Source: Isoetes taiwanensis
Taxonomy: Eukaryota; Streptophyta; Lycopodiopsida; Isoetales; Isoetaceae
Length of the DNA stretch: 64,000 nt
Direction: 5' to 3'
Assembly (NCBI GenBank): GCA_021234155.1
Contig: JAJEKV010000011.1
Location: forward strand, 9,775,712-9,839,711
The notes beneath the pieces are model-generated. The model did no database searches, was not told the DNA's origin, and worked only from the letters and a program-made list of their open reading frames with translations. Shown one piece after another: positions 48,581-59,676 of this stretch. Made by a program: the position numbers and the translations under genes. Position 1 is the first letter of the stretch; the number at the start of each line of letters is the position of its first letter.

Positions 48581-51500
48581 GGTTTCGGCGATGCCCCTAG
48601 AGTTGCCCCTAGAATCCGAAAACTTCCTCAAGGTGGGATTTAATCCTGCCTACAAAGTGTGCATGTATGGCCAAAGTTTTGCCCAACGGATGTGTGGTGA
48701 GTTGGTATAGGCCTAGTAATGCCAAAATAAATGTGCACTTGGTCGGGGGTTCAAACCCGGCCAGTGTATGTTTATATTTGGGAGTTGGTTACTGGGGTTA
48801 TACGGCCATGATCCCCGACGTGGTAGAACTTAAAAGCCTATACATGTCCTCCACTTTGGCTGCTCGTTGGCAGTGGGACAAAAACTAGCTAGTCTGTCAA
48901 AAGACTGGTTACTGTCTAAAGCCCTCTGGTCCTAGGATGCCCAAAAAGTCATATGTGGCAGGCGGCACTAGGCTGGTGACGCTAGGTTCGGCGATGCCCC
49001 TAGAGTTGCCCCTAGGATCCGAAAACTTCCTCAAGGTGGGATTTAATCCTGCCTACAAAGTGTGCATGTATGGCCAAAGTTTTGCCCAACGGATGTGTGG
49101 TGAGTTGGTATAGGCCTAGTAATGCCAAAATAAATGTGCACTTGGTCGGGGGTTCAAACCCGGCCAGTGTATGTTTATATTTGGGAGTTGGTTACTGGGG
49201 TTATACGGCCATGATCCCCGACGTGGTAGAACTTAAAAGCCTATACATGTCCTCCACTTTGGCTGCTCGTTGGCAGTGGGACAAAAACTAGCTAGTCTGT
49301 CAAAAGACTAGTCTAGACCAGTAAAAGTTGGTTTACAGATTACTGTGGCTGGTTTACTGGTTACTGTCTAAAGCCCTCTGGTCCTAGGATGCCCAAAAAG
49401 TCATATGTGGCAGGCGGCACTAGGCTGGTGACGCTAGGTTCGGCGATGCCCCTAGAGTTGCCCCTAGGATCCGAAAACTTCCTCAAGGTGGGATTTAATC
49501 CTGCCTACAAAGTGTGCATATATGGCCAAAGTTTTGCCCAACGGATGTGTGGTGAGTTGGTATAGGCCTAGTAATGCCAAAATAAATGTGCACTTGGTCG
49601 GGGGTTCAAACCCGGCCAGTGTATGTTTATATTTGGGAGTTGGTTACTGGGGTTATACGGCCATGATCCCCGACGTGGTAGAACTTAAAAGCCTATACAT
49701 GTCCTCCACTTTGGCTGCTCGTTGGCAGTGGGACAAAAACTAGCTAGTCTGTCAAAAGACTAGTCTAGACCAGTAAAAGTTGGTTTACGTGATTCGTGGC
49801 TGGTTTCGCTTGTCTAAAAGCCCTCCTGGTCCTAGGATGCCCAAAAGTCATATGTGGCGGCGGCACTAGGCTGGTGACGCTTAGTTCGGGCGATGCCCCT
49901 AGAGTTGCCCCTAGGATCCGAAAACTTCCTCAAGGTGGGATTTAATCCCCTGCCTACAAAGTGTGCATGTATGGCCAAAGTTTTGCCCAACGGATGTGTG
50001 GTGAGTTGGTATAGGCCTAGTAATGCCAAAATAAATGTGCACTTGGTGGGGGGTTCAAACCCGGCGGTGTATGTTTATATTTGGGAGTTGGTTATTGGGG
50101 TTATAATGCCATGATCCCCGACGTGGTAGAACTTAAAAGCCTATACATGTCCTCCACTTTGGCTGCTCGTTGGCAGTGGGACAAAAACTAGCTAGTCTGT
50201 CAAAAGACTAGTCTAGACCAGTAAAAGTTGGTTTACAGATTACTGTGGCTGGTTTACTGGTTACTGTCTAAAGCCCTCTGGTCCTAGGATGCCCAAAAAG
50301 TCATATGTGGCAGGCGGCACTAGGCTGGTGACGCTAGGTTCGGCGATGCCCCTAGAGTTGCCCCTAGGATCCGAAAACTTCCTCAAGGTGGGATTTAATC
50401 CTGCCTACAAAGTGTGCATGTATGGCCAAAGTTTTGCCCAACGGATGTGTGGTGAGTTGGTATAGGCCTAGTAATGCCAAAATAAATGTGCACTTGGTCG
50501 GGGGTTCAAACCCGGCCAGTGTATGTTTATATTTGGGAGTTGGTTCTTTGGGGTTATCGGCCATGATCCCCGACGTGGTAGAACTTAAAAGCCTATACAT
50601 GTCCTCCACTTTGGCTGCTTTCGTTGGCGATGGGACAAAAACTAGCTAGTCTGTCAAAAAGACTAGTCTAGACCAGATAAAAGTTGGTTTCTGATTCTCG
50701 TGGCTGGTTTCTTGGTTCTTGTCTAAAGCCCTCTGGTCCTAGGATGCCCAAAAGTCATATGTGGCAGCGGCACTAGGCTGGTGACGCTTAGGTTCGGCGA
50801 TGCCCCTAGAGTTGCCCCTAGGATCCAAAACTTCCTCAACGTGGGATTTAATCCGCCTACAAAGTGTGCATGTATGGCCAAAGTTTTGCCCAACGGATGT
50901 GTGGTGAGTTGGTATAGGCCTAGTAATGCCAAAATAAATGTGCACTTGGTCGGGGGTTCAAACCCGGCCAGTGTATGTTTATATTTGGGAGTTGGTTACT
51001 GGGGTTATACGACCATGATCCCTGACGTGGTAGAACTTAAAAGCCTATACATGTCCTCCACTTTGGCTGCTCGTTGGCAGTGGGACAAAAACTAGCTAGT
51101 TTGTCAAAAGACTAGTCTAGACCAGTAAAAGTTGGTTTCTGATTCTCGTGGCTGGTTTATCGGTTACCGCCTAAAGCCCTCCTCGTCCTAGGATGCCCAA
51201 AAAGTCATATGTGGCAGGCGGCACTAGGCTCGTGACGCTAGGTTCGGCGATGCCCCTAGAGTTGCCCCTAGGATCCGAAAACTTCCTCAAGGTGGGATTT
51301 AATCCTGCCTACAAAGTGTGCATGTATGGCCAAAGTTTTGCCCAACGGATGTGTGGTGAGTTGGTATAGGCCTAGTAATGCCAAAATAAATGTGCACTTG
51401 GTCAGGGGTTCAAACCTGGCCAATGTATATTTATATTTGGGAGTTGGTTACTGAGGTTATACGATAATGATCCCCGGCGTGGTAGAACTTAAAAGCCTAT

Positions 51501-52783
51501 ACATGTCCTCCACTTTGGCTGCTCGTTGGCAGTGGGACAAAAACTAGCTAGTCTGTCAAAAGACTAGTCTAGACCAGTAAAAGTTGGTTTACAGATTACT
51601 GTGGCTGGTTTACTGGTTACTGTCTAAAGCCCTCTGGTCCTAGGATGCCCAAAAGTCATATGTGGCAAAGCGGCACTAGGCTGGTGACGCTAGGTTCGGC
51701 GATGCCCCTAGAGTTGCCCCTAGGATCCGAAAACTTCCTCAAGGTGGGATTTAATCCCGCGCCTACAAAGTGTGCATGTATGGCCAAAGTTTTGCCCAAC
51801 GGATGTGTGGTGAGTTGGTATAGGCCTAGTAATGCCAAAATAAATGTGCACTTGGTCTGGGGTTCAAACCCGGCCATGTATGTTTATATTTGGGAGTTGG
51901 TTCTTGGGGTTATCTGCCATGATCCCCGCGTGGTAGAACTTAAAAGCCTATACATGTCCTCCACTTTGGCTGCTTTCGTTGGCGATGGGACAAAAACTAG
52001 CTAGTCCGTCAAAAAGACTAGTCTAGACCAAGAAAAGTTGGTTTACTGATTCATCGTGGGCTGGTTTCTTGGTTCTTGTCTAAAGCCCTCCGGTCCTAGG
52101 ATGCCCAAAAGTCATATGTGGCGGGCACTAGGCTGGTGACGCTAGGTTCGGCGATGCCCCTAGAGTTGCCCCTAGGATCCGAAAAACTTCCTCAACGTGG
52201 GATTTAATCCCGCCTGCCTAAAGTGTGCATGTATGGCCAAAGTTTTGCCCAACGGATGTGTGGTGAGTTGGTATAGGCCTAGTAATGCCAAAATAAATGT
52301 GCACTTGGTCGGGGTTCAAACCCGCCGGTGTATGTTTATATTTGGGAGTTGGTTCTTGGGGTTATAATGACCATGATCCCCGACGTGGTAGAACTTAAAA
52401 GCCTATACATGTCCTCCACTTTGGTCGCTTTCGTTGGCGATGGGACAAAAACTAGCTAGTTTGTCAAAAGACTAGTCTAGACCAATAAAAGTTGGTTTAC
52501 TGACATCGCGTGGCTAGTTTTATGGTTCTTGCCTAAAGCCCTCTCGGTCCTAGGATGCCCAAAGGTCATATGTGGCAGGCGGCACTAGGCTGGTGACGCT
52601 AGGTTCGGCGATGCCCCTAGAGTTGCCCCTAGGATCCGAAAACTTCCTCAAGGTAGGATTTAATCCTGCCTACAAAGTGTGCATGTATGGCCAAAGTTTT
52701 GCCCAACGGATGTGTGGTGAGTTGGTATAGGCCTAGTAATGCCAAAATAAATGCGCACTTGGTCGGGGGTTCAAACCCGGCCA

Positions 52784-55700
52784 CAGTTGGTGTACCGTAC
52801 TGACGCGAATTCTGCACTGAAAGGAAAGCAAACCCTAGAAAAATTCTACTTTGACTACGAGGCACAACTTCCATATCCTAGTGGTTGCCCTGGTTGGTGT
52901 TTGGCTAGCATACACAAGATGTAAACAACGTCACTACTATGAATGTGACTTGCACATCCATGAGAGTCTTCACAAATGTCCAGTATGTGAGATTCTTTTG
53001 GATCCTTCTAGCTAGTCTTGTCATGTAACTCGCTATAAACACTTGTCTTGAGCTTACACTTGTAATAGTCAGCATCGCCATCTCAATGCACACTTAGAAT
53101 TTTTGTTGAGGGTATAACGAACAGCAAATTGGTTCCTGCTATTAGCTTCTACGATCTTTTTCTTCTGGCTAAAAACAACATTACCTGAAGTTAAATATTG
53201 GATGTGGGGACTACTTGTACGGACGCTTGTAGGATATAGATGTAATCACGTGGGAAGTTCGCATGCATTAGTGTTCAAATCTTTAACCCGAATGTTCATC
53301 CATTTTGCACTCTTTTATTGTTTTAGGCCTTCCAAAATCTTTGCTTTAAAAGTAATATCAGTTTATGTTTGTGAGTAAAAATGCAAGGAGATCTGACTAT
53401 TTCAATGCACAAGTAGTTGACATTTGATTGATGATAGGTCACATTCAACAATAGAAATTACATAAAAAAATTAGCACACACACTATCATTTCTCCAAAAA
53501 TTTACCATCAATTTCTTTAGTCGTAAACCATTATGTCACTTCTTAAAAATAGACCATGGGTCGCTTCTATGTTTAGCTTATATTATCTTTTTGGGTTGCC
53601 CCTAAAGGGCAAACTCTCGTCCATGTGGCTATAAAAATTACTCACGGGGCACATGGAATTTGTCTCAGTGATTAGTAATGGCATCGATCCGAGCCCTCGG
53701 ATCGTTATTCTGGGACGGGACGAGAAGCTATATATGTGCTCATCATTCTTGTTGCTAGTTATCGACGTCTTCTCACAACAGCATCTCTTTCCTCGTCCAT
53801 TGCTTCATCTCTGATCCCTTTTTTTTTTTTTTTTTTTTGCTTCATCTCTGATCTTTACAGCCTATTTCCACCTTGTTCTTTTGTTTCTTTCCTTAGCCTT
53901 ATAGCCTATTCCCGATCTGGTGTTGTCACTCATTCCGAGCCCAAGACTTTTGTTCCTATTGTCGGTTTCTTTCTCTACATGTTGGTGGATCATCTAGTAG
54001 ATAGAATTTGAAGGATTTGGAATTATTGATAAAATTTTGGGGATTTTGGAGCCATATAGACCCATCTTTCCTTTCATCTTTGCTTTGAAATTAGTTTGAA
54101 AGCCATGCATCATAGGTTCTTTTGTTAATCTTGATCATACAGATATCAATGCGTTTGGTGATGAATTTGAAATTTGAGGGATTTCACATAGATAGATCTT
54201 TGGGGGATTTGGATCATATAGATGGATCTTTGCTTTGACATTGATATGAAAGTCATGCATCATATTTCTTTTGTTAATTTGTTGCAGTTTCTTTTTGCGC
54301 AGGCTGGAGATAAGTTTTTCACATTAGCAAGTTCTTTATCTATGATCGTAGATAGAGCGCATGCTGGATCAGATTAGGTGATGTGGCTAAGATTCTTGGA
54401 TCTGATCATATCAGATCAGGCATAGACTTTGGATTCCTGCTGAGATTATCAGTACATGCGACATCCAGCTGGAAGGGGTATCTATTGATGCGATGATTCT
54501 TCTCGGCCTGGAGCAATCTGCTGCTTCTCTGTCCCGTACTCTTTGATTATGCAGTTTCTTGTGCCTAGCCTATTTACATGGAAGATTGATCTTCTCTGTA
54601 GGAACTTTAAAAACGGCCAAAAACATCCATTGATGGAGAAGCTCTGACCCATGTAGATGTGTGCTTTTGCAAGAAAAGCATCTTTTCTTGCATGATCCAC
54701 AGATTTGATTCTTGCCCATCTCATCTCTTAAGCAATTTCGGCCATCTTGGTTCAAGAGTAGCCCTTCCAGACAGATCCCGACCTGACCCATCACGATTTA
54801 GGTGCAGATTCTTCCCTTCAATCCATTTTTTGACGGACTTTTGCGGATTCAAATACATACTATTCTTCCTATTCATGCATCCCCTGACCAAATAAAAACT
54901 CTCTTCCCCAAATTTGGCCCCTTTCAAGACATTTCGACATGACCCATATGCCGTTTGCCTTTTAAGCTCGCTTTCTTTCAAGTCTTCTGATCCAACACAG
55001 AAATCAATGATTTTACAGTTGTGGGTGCTCTAAATAAGGAAGATACATGCCAGATTATCCATAACCCTCATCAAATTTGAGTATGATTAGTCCACATACA
55101 ATCCAATTTCCAATTTGAGCTTTCATTCTTCTGTAAAGAATATTATCTTGTACCCCATCTAGTAGATCAAAGTAATCACATAATTAACTCTTTGAAATCT
55201 GAGTAACCTGAGTGACAGTAACCTGAGTGACAGAATGGGCTGAGGTGGTTGAATCATTATACAGGCGATGTGGCAGAACAGAGGATAATATTGCAATTGA
55301 AAAGTAACATAGACAAGATGAAAAGGAAATGAACAAAAAGAGCAGATAAAGGTTAGCACAAGTCGTGCAACCACTTCCACTTGGATACTTTTTTATAAAG
55401 TGAATGAACTCTTTGGAGCAATGAAAAAGGAGATAGTTTAGGTACTTAAAGAGAGGCAGTCACAGAGAATTGGGTGGTGATGAGGGGTGGATTCACGCTA
55501 TAGTGGATCAGTTTTGGTGTCCCCCATGTCCCCCCCCAAATAGCTTAAAAGTATAGCTTGTATTTGTGGTTTAAGAAATGCATTTGTGGTTTGAGAATTT
55601 GTATAACATTGATTACGTTGATGCCTTTTCCAGTAACCGATGAGTAATTCTAATAATAACCAACCACTTCATTAATGCTGGAGGGAATTTTTTCAAATGC

Positions 55701-55792
55701 TCAAACGGTGGAAACGTAGAGGGAGTTTGTTCCTCATTCTTTTGCTCAGTATTATTTTGGTAAGTCTACAGTGTGAAGCACATTTCTGAAAA
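52784..55792. other. Gene-poor region between satellite and nested transposon
   Basis: No convincing gene is present in these 3 kb. Points of note: a poly-T bounded by a 16-bp direct repeat at 53,801-53,853; a TATA-like GCTATATATGTGC at about 53,727 with no obvious gene behind it; two loosely related blocks at 54,050-54,270 (GATCTTTG, AAGCCATGCATCATA and AAGTCATGCATCATA); a short duplication, GTAACCTGAGTGACAG, at 55,203-55,234; and a C run near 55,530. The left end of the outer transposon (whose frame starts at 55,793) should lie in the last few hundred bp, but I could not define it. Confidence 0.4.
53801..53853. repeat. Poly-T insert bounded by a 16-bp direct repeat
   Basis: TGCTTCATCTCTGATC occurs at 53,801-53,816 and again at 53,838-53,853. 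Between them is only CC plus about 19 T. This is the shape of a target-primed retroinsertion in which almost nothing but the poly(A) tail was copied. Confidence 0.7.
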
Positions 55793-56363
55793 ATGGAGGA
55801 GAAAGATGTATTCTTAGATATGGCAGATGAAGAAATCCAGAACATCCAGAATGAAGATCCATTTGTTAGAGTGAGTTTGAGATCATTGTTGAAAGAAATT
55901 CAATCTGGGGAAGTTTTAGATTGTGGTTTAGAACATGCAACTATTTCTAGTGTCAATCTTGAGAATGCAGATGATATATCAATCGGTCATGATCCTAGTA
56001 TTGTGGACAATACTATAAAGAATATCAAGAAGAGAAAAAAGAGAGATACAGAGCAAGAACGTCTGAAGAAACAAAGACAGAGAAAAAGACAAAAAGAAGC
56101 TAATGAGGCATTGGTGAAGATTGGAGGTCAAGATGGGTTGGATAAAAGTGGTGCAACAAAAAGGAGAGTAGTGTTAAACACCGTCAATTCATTCTTGAGG
56201 CAAACAAAAACAATGAATCTCCAGATTAAACGAGAAATATTGATTGATGTACTAGAACATAAAGCTATGGAAGAGATAGTTGGGGATCTCTTGAAGAATC
56301 TGGAAGCAAAAACAACCATAATAGATAATATCAGAGATTCAATCCATATCATGAAGCAATCAA
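55793..56363 (+). pseudogene. Outer transposase-like ORF, 5' part, interrupted by a transposon
   Basis: The frame starts MEEKDVFLDMADEEIQ and has 190 complete codons before the insertion point. It has an acidic N-terminus, a strongly basic helix (KKRKKRDTEQERLKKQRQRK, about residues 80-104, a likely nuclear-localisation or DNA-binding region), and a helical C-terminal part (EILIDVLEHKAMEEIVGDLL). At 56,364 a 7.4-kb element begins, and the frame would stop after two more codons (RV). Removing the element and one TSD copy lets the frame continue at 63,777 with no stop. The continuation contains a motif found near the N-terminus of the DFAENY-type transposase-like proteins, so this is probably a second member of that group. 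An unknown host gene remains possible. Confidence 0.7.
56360..56363. repeat. Target-site duplication TCAA (left)
   Basis: TCAA directly precedes the terminal repeat GGGTATAAAATCACT and recurs at 63,773-63,776 after the right terminus. It is a 4-bp duplication, and the reconstructed empty site keeps the host frame. Confidence 0.85.
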
Positions 56364-56393
56364 GGGTATAAAATCACTAGTCGGGTACAAAAA
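56364..56393. repeat. Left terminal inverted repeat
   Basis: It begins GGGTATAAAATCACT and then reads AGTCGGGTACAAAAA. It pairs with 63,743-63,772 on the opposite strand. Confidence 0.85.
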
Positions 56394-56497
56394 AACGCGA
56401 AAAAGCAAAGCAAAAAGCAAAGCAAAAGCAAACTTTTTCGGTTCACATTTCGGTTAGCTCCGGAATCAGAATTTTGGCGCCATAACTACCTCTGGCG

Positions 56498-56785
56498 ATG
56501 GCGATGAAGCTTTCTGACGAAGGAATGGTACCGCAGAAATGGATTAAATGGTTGGAGGATCAAATTACTGACGAGGATTGGGAATCAGTCTGGAATCATG
56601 GCTTCACTGACGGTAAAATTAAGAAATTTTATGTGAAGCCTCATTTAAAAGAACTGCTAGATTTTCTTATCTCAGAGCTTTATCCTCATGGTCTGGCGAA
56701 CAATGAGCTCAGGAAGAAATTTGCCTTTGCATTTACTTGGGAGAATTGTAGTCGAGCAGCTCTTAACCCGACGAACACAAGATAA
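56498..56785 (+). CDS. Hypothetical protein or exon inside the transposon
   Basis: A 95-codon frame, MAMKLSDEGMVPQKWIKWLE to NPTNTR, has a natural amino-acid mix with Trp-rich and acidic helices (WIKWLEDQITDEDWESVW, then LKELLDFLISELYPHGL). I do not recognise the domain. It lies 130 bp inside the left end, on the same strand as the captured HAD gene, and could be its first exon, a second captured fragment, or an accessory gene of the element. The sequence after it lacks an open continuation, but a small intron cannot be excluded. Confidence 0.45.
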   Translation: MAMKLSDEGMVPQKWIKWLEDQITDEDWESVWNHGFTDGKIKKFYVKPHLKELLDFLISELYPHGLANNELRKKFAFAFTWENCSRAALNPTNTR

Positions 56786-56989
56786 AGCTGGGTTTCATTT
56801 AAAGAACAAGTTGACAGTACCCAAGGAAGCTAGTTAAGCTCGAACCAAAACATTCCACACTGGCGAAACTTGACCTCTCTCGGTGGCGGCGGCGAAGAAC
56901 CACACCAAATCCCACACCATTGAAGCCAAGTAATGCAGGTTTACTCTCGGGCAAGTCTTTGTTCCTTTGCTAAAAAAACGTAGGTAGCT

Positions 56990-58375
56990 TAATTTTAATG
57001 TTAGGGTCTTGGATGAAGAAGTGAATAGGTTGGAGGGTGAATTTGAATTGTGCAAGAAAGATCCAGCGAACATTGCAAAGCAAGATCACCCTAAACGTAT
57101 ATGTGAATGAGAGAGATATTGCGGGGATCGAAGCAAGCGAGAGAAGACATAAGCGGGTTGCGGTGAGATCAATTTTTGGAATCCAAAGTAGAAAAGTCGA
57201 TTCGATAAGAAAAGAATTGAGGACTTGATGCGGGACTTGATGCGAGGAGAAATTCTATTGCAGGAAATTAGAGAGCCTTATTGAAAAGGTGGATGATCAT
57301 CAAGTTGAGAAGAAGAATGAATTGGAAGCATTACATGGAGTGCTAGAAAGGGACCTGCTCAAATGGAAGAATTACGGGGCTAATTGCTATAACTTGAGTA
57401 GTGTAAATGCCTCCCGTATTCAGTTCAAGTTATTGCAAAGCGAGGTTGCCATTGTGTTATGAAATACCATGTTCTCGCATGTGGATTAGCTTTCCAAGAT
57501 GACTACAAGATTAGTGCAAAGGCTACCATGCCAACATGCTTATCATTTAATTTGCAGCCCGCTTCTTGTAGAGAATAAAAATGCCCGGATTGTTCTATGG
57601 ATGTCCCAATGAAATTCTTTGAAGAACTTGGCTTAGAGACCAATGCAAATGAAGGAGAAGAAAAAGAAGAACAAAAGCGGAAGAATCATCTAAGAAAGTA
57701 AGTATTATTTATTTGCTTTGCTTTATTTGTGAAAATTGCTTTTGTTGAAAAGTTTTGGTCATGTTATTTGCGGGAAAAAGTTACCAACAAAAAAGGAAAC
57801 ATGATGACTATGTGGATTTAGATGAATTTGGTGAATTTGATGATGTGAATGAAGATCTTTGGTGATTCCCCGACCGCATATATGAAGGTATTTTAGAAAA
57901 TATTCCAAGTTCTTGAGGGAAGGAGCTTCTTTGGGAATTAAGAGCGTGTTGAGAAGAGCTACAATCAATATCAAGGAAACTAGCCTTGAACCTCAGCGAG
58001 ACTATTCTTCCTGATCCTGTAACTCCAACTCGGATATTCACATCGAATCTTTGTGGAACGGACAACTCCACCAGTTGTGGATCAGCAGGAGCTGGACAAA
58101 TTGGTGGTCACAATTGCGGATGCCACAAATGAGAATTACCAGCAGTGGATGAGCAAGACAAAGAAGCGTCGGGGAGGATGGAAGAGAAGTTCAAGAGGAT
58201 GCAACAAAGAATACACAATTCCAAGGAAGCGTCTTTGGCAGGCCAGCAAAAAAAAGAAGAAAGCAATCAAACCTATTCCCAAAGTAGTTCTTTGAGAAAG
58301 GTGCAAGTTACAAAAGGTGACAAACGCACTCCAATAGAAAGAATATTAGATGCCTATAATGGGAAGGGCTAAACT
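56990..58375 (+). pseudogene. Decayed coding pieces between the first ORF and the HAD gene
   Basis: Several short coding-like stretches in changing frames suggest broken exons of one plus-strand gene: DEEVNRLEGEFELCKKDP (about 57,015), EKVDDHQVEKKNELEALH (about 57,280), MPTCLSF and a CPDCSMDVPMKFFEELGLE stretch (about 57,585-57,640), and RMEEKFKRMQQRIHNSKE to PIERILDAYNGKG (about 58,175-58,371). Most are charged and helical or coiled-coil-like. The last ends at a stop about 220 bp before the HAD exon. I cannot assign a family. Frames shift often enough that either decay or sequence error is involved. Confidence 0.4.
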
Positions 58376-58594
58376 TTGAACACAGAAACCACTCAGTATT
58401 TGACATTGTCATATTTTCAATTTGTAAGATTTACATTAAAATAAAATCTTTTCTAAATATTAGAATCAGTAAACTTTTCATTAAAATAAAATGTTTTCAT
58501 TGAATATGTGAATCTGTAATCTTTTCATAGTTGACAATGTCATATCTTAGTTTGTGTCTAAAGTGTTTTTTAAAAATGTATCTCTTGTTTGTAG

Positions 58595-59272
58595 GGAGGC
58601 ACAAAGACAAACTGTTGGTCCTTGATTTGAATGGTGTGCTTATGAAGAGTTGGCATAAGCATGACAAACCTGAGAACACCAATACCGCAAATCAAGAAAC
58701 CGCATACACAACCAACAAAGTCTTTGGTTTGCGGACCAGGTTTGCATAATTTCATGGACTGGGCCCTAGAACATTTTGAAATTGCTATTTGGTCCAAGTA
58801 TGAACCGCTACAACATCATTGAGTGCCTGCGGCCGGATGTTGCTGCCAGATTATCTTATTAAGTTCAAGTTCATTTGGGAAGGAGCACAATGTTTGAAAT
58901 TGCCTTATCCACACCGACCAATCCGACAAAAGCCGGTCTATTTGAAGCCACTTTCTTATGTCATTGAAGCATATCCCGAAATGAAGAATGTCTTGTTGGT
59001 GGATGATTCTCTCAGATAAATCTTTTTTTCACCCGGTGTACCATTCTTTAATAGTTAGCTCATTTCAGTTTGATGAGGGCAATGAATGGTTTGAAAAGAT
59101 GAAGGATGTATTGTTTGGTTGGGCTGAAAGTCCCGAGCCTACAAAATTTGTGAAAGAACATCTTGCCCCGAAATTGTCAAACAAGAAGACTTTGATATTT
59201 TGGATTTGTGTTCCAAGCATGTGCGGGAGAATCCAAGATGGGCTATTCTGTGAAACGGTGCGGTTGCCATGA
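58595..59272 (+). pseudogene. Captured HAD/FCP1-type phosphatase-like gene, frameshifted
   Basis: An exon appears to begin after the acceptor TTTGTAG at 58,594. It opens with KDKLLVLDLNGVLMKS, the motif I of HAD phosphatases in the form seen in plant FCP1/NIF-like proteins (the second Asp of DxDx(T/V) is Asn; first Asp at about 58,624). Then come GLHNFMDWALEHFEIAIWSK (motif II region, 'W(S/T)s'), FKFIWEGAQC, KNVLLVDDS (motif III, VDD) and EWFEKMKDVLFGW...KFVKEHL (the usual C-terminal tail). All blocks are in the right order, but they lie in at least three frames, with shifts near 58,735, 58,800 and 59,010. Canonical members bind or dephosphorylate phosphoproteins; the DLN variant may not be catalytic. 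The gene faces the transposase and ends about 400 bp from its stop. Confidence 0.75.
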
Positions 59273-59284
59273 TGGAACTTCGGT

Positions 59285-59676
59285 AAGCAATTTATTTTTT
59301 GCTTGATTTGCTTGATTTGCTTGGCTTGCCATATCTTCTTACCTTAATCGGAGTTACGCTCTTGCGGGTTCCCCGAAGACAGTTGTGAGGCAATGGATGT
59401 TAAGGAATGTCAAGAAAAGTGTAAGATGTGAAAAAATACAGCTGGCAACCATAAAATTTTCTTCCTGGTTGCCACATTTTGAATGCACATCATTGTGCAA
59501 TGTAATGTTAGATGTGAATATACCTGGCATACATAAATTTTTTTCCCCTGGTTGCCAGATTTTGAATGCACATCATTGTGCACTCTATTGTAAACTGTTG
59601 TAACAATATCAATATGAATGTCAATGTTTTGTACTATGCACTTGTGAACTGAAACCCAAATCAGAGAGCATTGAAC
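59285..59676. repeat. Convergent intergenic segment with an 82-bp direct repeat
   Basis: The block CTGGTTGCCA(C/G)ATTTTGAATG, continuing CACATCATTGTGCA, occurs at about 59,466 and about 59,548. TTTGCTTGATTTGCTTG repeats precede it at 59,295-59,330. Both genes end here, so it probably holds their polyadenylation signals. Confidence 0.6.

Larger units (their letters stand above)
33919..52783 (+). repeat. Satellite array, about 42 units of about 452 bp, with tRNA-like promoter
   Basis: The unit runs from GTTTACTGGTTACTGTC through GGTCCTAGGATGCCCAAAAA, GCCCCTAGGATCC, GGGATTTAATCCTGCC, GTATGGCCAAAGTTTTGCCC, GGTATAGGCCTAGTAATGCC, GGGGGTTCAAACCCGGCC and ATACATGTCCTCC to CTAGTCTGTCAAAAGACTAG. Counting GTGCATGTATGGCC-type starts gives 42 units, typically 450-456 bp apart; some are 400-420 bp or carry inserts of 40-55 bp. 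In the standard unit, GTGGTGAGTTGGTATAGGC fits a tRNA D-arm/A box, and GGTTCAAACCC fits the B-box consensus GGTTCRANNCC, about 42 nt apart. The only T4 run lies about 20 nt before the A box. A 73-codon frame recurs in many units but is broken in others and shows no sign of constraint. Confidence 0.95.

Noticed and set aside
34476-52004. Recurrent 73-99-codon frame in the satellite (reads ...VLPNGCVVSWYRPSNAKINVHL...)
   Set aside because: It recurs because the DNA repeats. It is broken by indels in many units, overlaps the tRNA-like boxes and shows no protein-level constraint.
33919-52783. CRISPR-like array
   Set aside because: Units are about 452 bp with no spacer/repeat structure, no cas genes, and the context is clearly eukaryotic.
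52784-55792. Short frames such as the one at 53,736-54,011
   Set aside because: It runs through a poly-T insert giving a poly-Phe stretch and lacks any recognisable domain.
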